A stretch of 64,000 nucleotides of DNA. Source: Moringa oleifera. Lineage: Eukaryota; Streptophyta; Magnoliopsida; Brassicales; Moringaceae. Of the stretch, positions 61,302 through 64,000 are shown piece by piece. The notes under the pieces were generated by a model, which did not search any database, was not told where the DNA came from, and was given only the letters and a program-made list of their open reading frames with translations. How positions within the stretch are numbered: the first letter of the stretch is position 1; each line of letters opens with the position of its first letter. The stretch is taken from positions 248,001 through 312,000 of the forward strand of contig JAJFZO010000446.1 of NCBI GenBank assembly GCA_021397835.1. The letters are read 5' to 3'. The translations under genes were made by a program, and so were the position numbers.

Positions 61302-64000
61302 AATGTAGATATGACTGAGAAGTTATCAGATTTGCCTACCAAATCTAGAGGACCAACAAAATTATTGAACCAAAAAAATTTAGGGACAAAACAAGGTGGT
61401 GTAGTTCAATTCAAAAGGTGTACCATATGTTGCTGAAGCTAAATCCCTTATGTCTACTCTTGTATTTTTACACGTATCACGGTACCTATAACTTATAGTG
61501 ACTAGTGAAAGGTTCCTAATCATTTGAAAGAAAAAATGTAGGAATATGTTCAAGTTGAACACTTTCACCCTAAATATTTAATTATACTTTTTATTAGCAT
61601 AGTAACTTATCAAATTTCATTTATAGAATGCATTTGAAATTGATCATCGCATGAAAAAGTCTATCTTATAATTAATTGCCAAAAAATTTAGAACATTCAA
61701 GAATATCCTAATAACAAAATATATAATGCCTTCTACCAACAATCTTGATGCTATAGCGAGACCACCTTCGATCTACAGTTTCATTTCACAAAATGATTGG
61801 GAGAGGTTCATTAAATCATGACTTTCAGAGGATTTTAAGGTATATTTATGTTGTAATATGTTTTTTAAAAAATAAAGATTTCATGTTTCTTTATCAACTG
61901 CAATGAAACATTGTAAAAATTGAATGAAAAAAAATGATAAAAACATAGTAAATATCGTCATAATTGAGTCGAGGTAGATATGCAATCTTAGAACACAAAT
62001 TGGTAACTTTCTCATTCTTACATTTTTTATGATGATTTTAAGATACATTCTTTCTAAATTTTAACTTGTTACTCCATCTTTACAGAAAGTAGAACTCAAG
62101 GTAGAAGAAGAGATTGATCACAATGAATTATGGAAGTTAACGCGACAAGATAAAGAAAGACAATATGCGTTAGAAACGATGCCTATCATTAAAAAATTGT
62201 ATGTTTTTTTAATGAATCTTACATGAACATTAGAAATCTCATCTTTATAAGATTGTTTGCTAAAGTTTGAAGACGATGAGGCAGTAAGGGAATATTATTC
62301 AGGCAGTAAGGTACTATAGTCTAACCAACTAGAATGCCACTTTTTCTTGGCTTATGAACAAAGACACCCAAACAGAAAGTATTCTGTCTTTTTCTTCCCT
62401 ACTTGTTTTCTTGATACACTTAAAGTTAAGTTACAATATTTTATGTTTATGGCATGCAAGTCATGAATAATAGCTTATAAAACTAGAAAATTAATTTCTA
62501 TGTAATTTATACTTAATTCGGCATGGATTATTATTGGATGAGTTAATGGAGCAGTCAAAAGCTAGTATCATTACATTCTCAGGTAGTAATGACATTTTAA
62601 GCAAAGCTCTTGGTATTAATGAGCATAGTGGTCAACTTAGAAGAGTTGAAAAGTTTATCACTCCTTTCGTCTTTTTCTCTACTCCTAATAAGGTAGCATA
62701 TATAGAAGCTCGCTTGGCTGAGGCAGAGTAGAAACTGTTGTTATTGACTCAAGGAAGCATAGATACACATTAACATGTTGTACAACTTGAAGGTTATAGC
62801 TCTAATAAGATACAAAAACTGGATTCACCAATGTCTATAAAGGATTCTTGCGATGTTTCTGATGAAGATTTGAAGATGAAGTATTTACTTATTTATTTAA
62901 TGCTGTAAATGTTGTTTTTACTATTAATTATAATTAATAATGTCATTTTTTTATGAATAGGAGATTGTAAGTAAATCAGCAGTAGATACACTAGAAAAAG
63001 TTGTTCAATGGGCACTATTATTGATAGTTCTTATGCCAATTTTGTAGTTTTCATTGATCAAATATTCAGTCAAGATGCTCGACTACCTATCGAAAATGAG
63101 GATGAATATCTTATATTTGTTAAAGATGCATTGAGTCATTATGTAAGTTAGCCTAAAGACTTGGTTTTTAGTCATATTGTTAAAGAGGTATGAGACAATT
63201 TTAGTTGTGATATATTATCTTTGTTTCTTTTTATGTTAAAATTATTTGGCTTTTGAAATTTATTATTGTCACATGTTTGAAGACAAAGGAAAAGGAAATC
63301 AGTAAAAAATTTAGATCCATTTTTGAGCAAGCTTTGAAGCAATTCGTAAAAGCAACTTATCCATTGATGATTAATATGCAGAATGAAGTTAAAGTAAAAT
63401 TTGATGATGATGTTTTTCGCTGTCCATTTTATTGCTATTTTGGCTCAAAAGATTGTTCTATCGTGATTTATAAAAAAGAACTAGGAAGAACAAGCAGTTG
63501 TTTGTATATCAAGTGAGATAGAATTTCAATATCAATTTATTTTAATATCTATGTTTATATGATTTAACTTTCAATTTGTTTAGTTTCAGATATCTACGTG
63601 CAAATTTAAAGAATACTGAAACAATTTGGCTTCATCAATCTTATGATTGTCTCACTCTCTGATGGACTAGATAATGAAAGTAGGTTAAAAGATAGGGCAC
63701 GACATATTGCTGAGCGATTAGAAAAAGTACATTTAAACCAATTTCTTTTCATGCCTTACAATCCAAAGTAAGAAATTTTTATTTTAATTACTTTACCAAG
63801 AGATATCTCATTTGGCTATTTATCATCTTTTATTTTTCTTATTATGAATAGATTTCATTGGGAATTAGTGGTTATTGATATGACATCATGAATAATGTAT
63901 CATTTGGATTCTTTGGATCATGAAGTAGGACTTGATCTTAAAAAAATTGTGACCATGTGAGTACAAGTTTTACTTTATGTCTTTTGTTTATTGATTTCAT
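61302..64000 (+). pseudogene. second gene of E3: Transposase_24-like and C48 protease, truncated by window end
   Basis: Exons in order: DMTEKLSDLPTKSRGPTKLL (about 61310); FEIDHRMKKSIL and AKKFRTFKN (about 61630); PPSIYSFISQNDWERFI (about 61770); ELWKLTRQDKERQYALE (about 62130); DILSKALGINEHSGQLRRVE (about 62590); a DUF8039-type part (about 63010-63170; DARLPIENEDEY, then SHYVS-stop-PKDL with TAG at 63149 at the expected Trp); and the start of the C48 domain (about 63650-63960; QFLFMPYNP, FHWELVVID with catalytic His, YHLDSL with Asp). The catalytic Cys would lie outside the window. Many stops and shifts; dead. Confidence 0.8.

Larger units (their letters stand above)
55583..64000 (+). mobile_element. 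E3: CACTA transposon, 5' part, continues past the window end
   Basis: Begins with CACTACAAGAAAAATTGC at 55583, very like the 5' end of E2, followed by subterminal repeats, a 2-kb non-coding leader, a broken TNP2 gene and a broken C48-type second gene that runs off the window. The right terminal repeat and target duplication are not in the window. Both genes are on the plus strand and carry many stops. Confidence 0.9.

Overview
This window reads as plant nuclear DNA. It is built almost entirely of decayed sequence of two kinds: CACTA (En/Spm-type) DNA transposons, and an old cluster of mitochondrial DNA copied into the nucleus (a NUMT). Two parts of the mitochondrial sequence are recognisable. 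Two damaged copies of ccmFN lie at 15.3-16.4 kb and 27.0-28.1 kb. A decayed nad1 exon 4 - intron with matR - nad1 exon 5 segment lies at 50.8-54.4 kb. All mitochondrial genes carry many stops and frameshifts, so this is not a working mitochondrial genome. I see no intact, clearly functional host gene and no RNA gene.

Layout. E1 (147-12522) is a CACTA-like element reading on the plus strand: degenerate ends, 5' subterminal repeats, a GC-rich palindromic tandem array with a 572-bp higher-order repeat, an AT-rich leader, a broken TNP2 transposase gene, a broken TNPA-like (Transposase_24) gene and 3' subterminal repeats. From 12.5 to 33.4 kb is mitochondrial-like spacer containing two duplicated modules (14.46-16.64 with 26.16-28.24 kb; 22.05-24.54 with 30.17-32.75 kb). 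A 3'-end fragment of another CACTA element sits between the two module sets (24.54-26.15 kb). E2 (33413-47086) is a complete CACTA element on the minus strand, with CACTA ends and a perfect AGG target duplication; it holds TNP2 and a second gene with a C48 (Ulp1-like) protease domain. From 47.1 to 55.6 kb mitochondrial-like DNA resumes. E3 (55583 to beyond the window end) is a third CACTA element on the plus strand, again with TNP2 and a C48-type gene.

How the parts relate. In this superfamily TNP2 is the transposase and the second protein binds subterminal repeats; all copies here are broken, so mobility would need proteins from elsewhere. Many in-frame stops are one transition from a conserved Trp, Gln or Arg codon, as expected from cytosine deamination of methylated, silenced DNA. 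The features most worth following are the palindromic arrays at the same relative position in E1 and E2, and a conserved leader block upstream of TNP2 shared by E1 and E2. I found no evidence for a new defence, regulatory or metabolic system.
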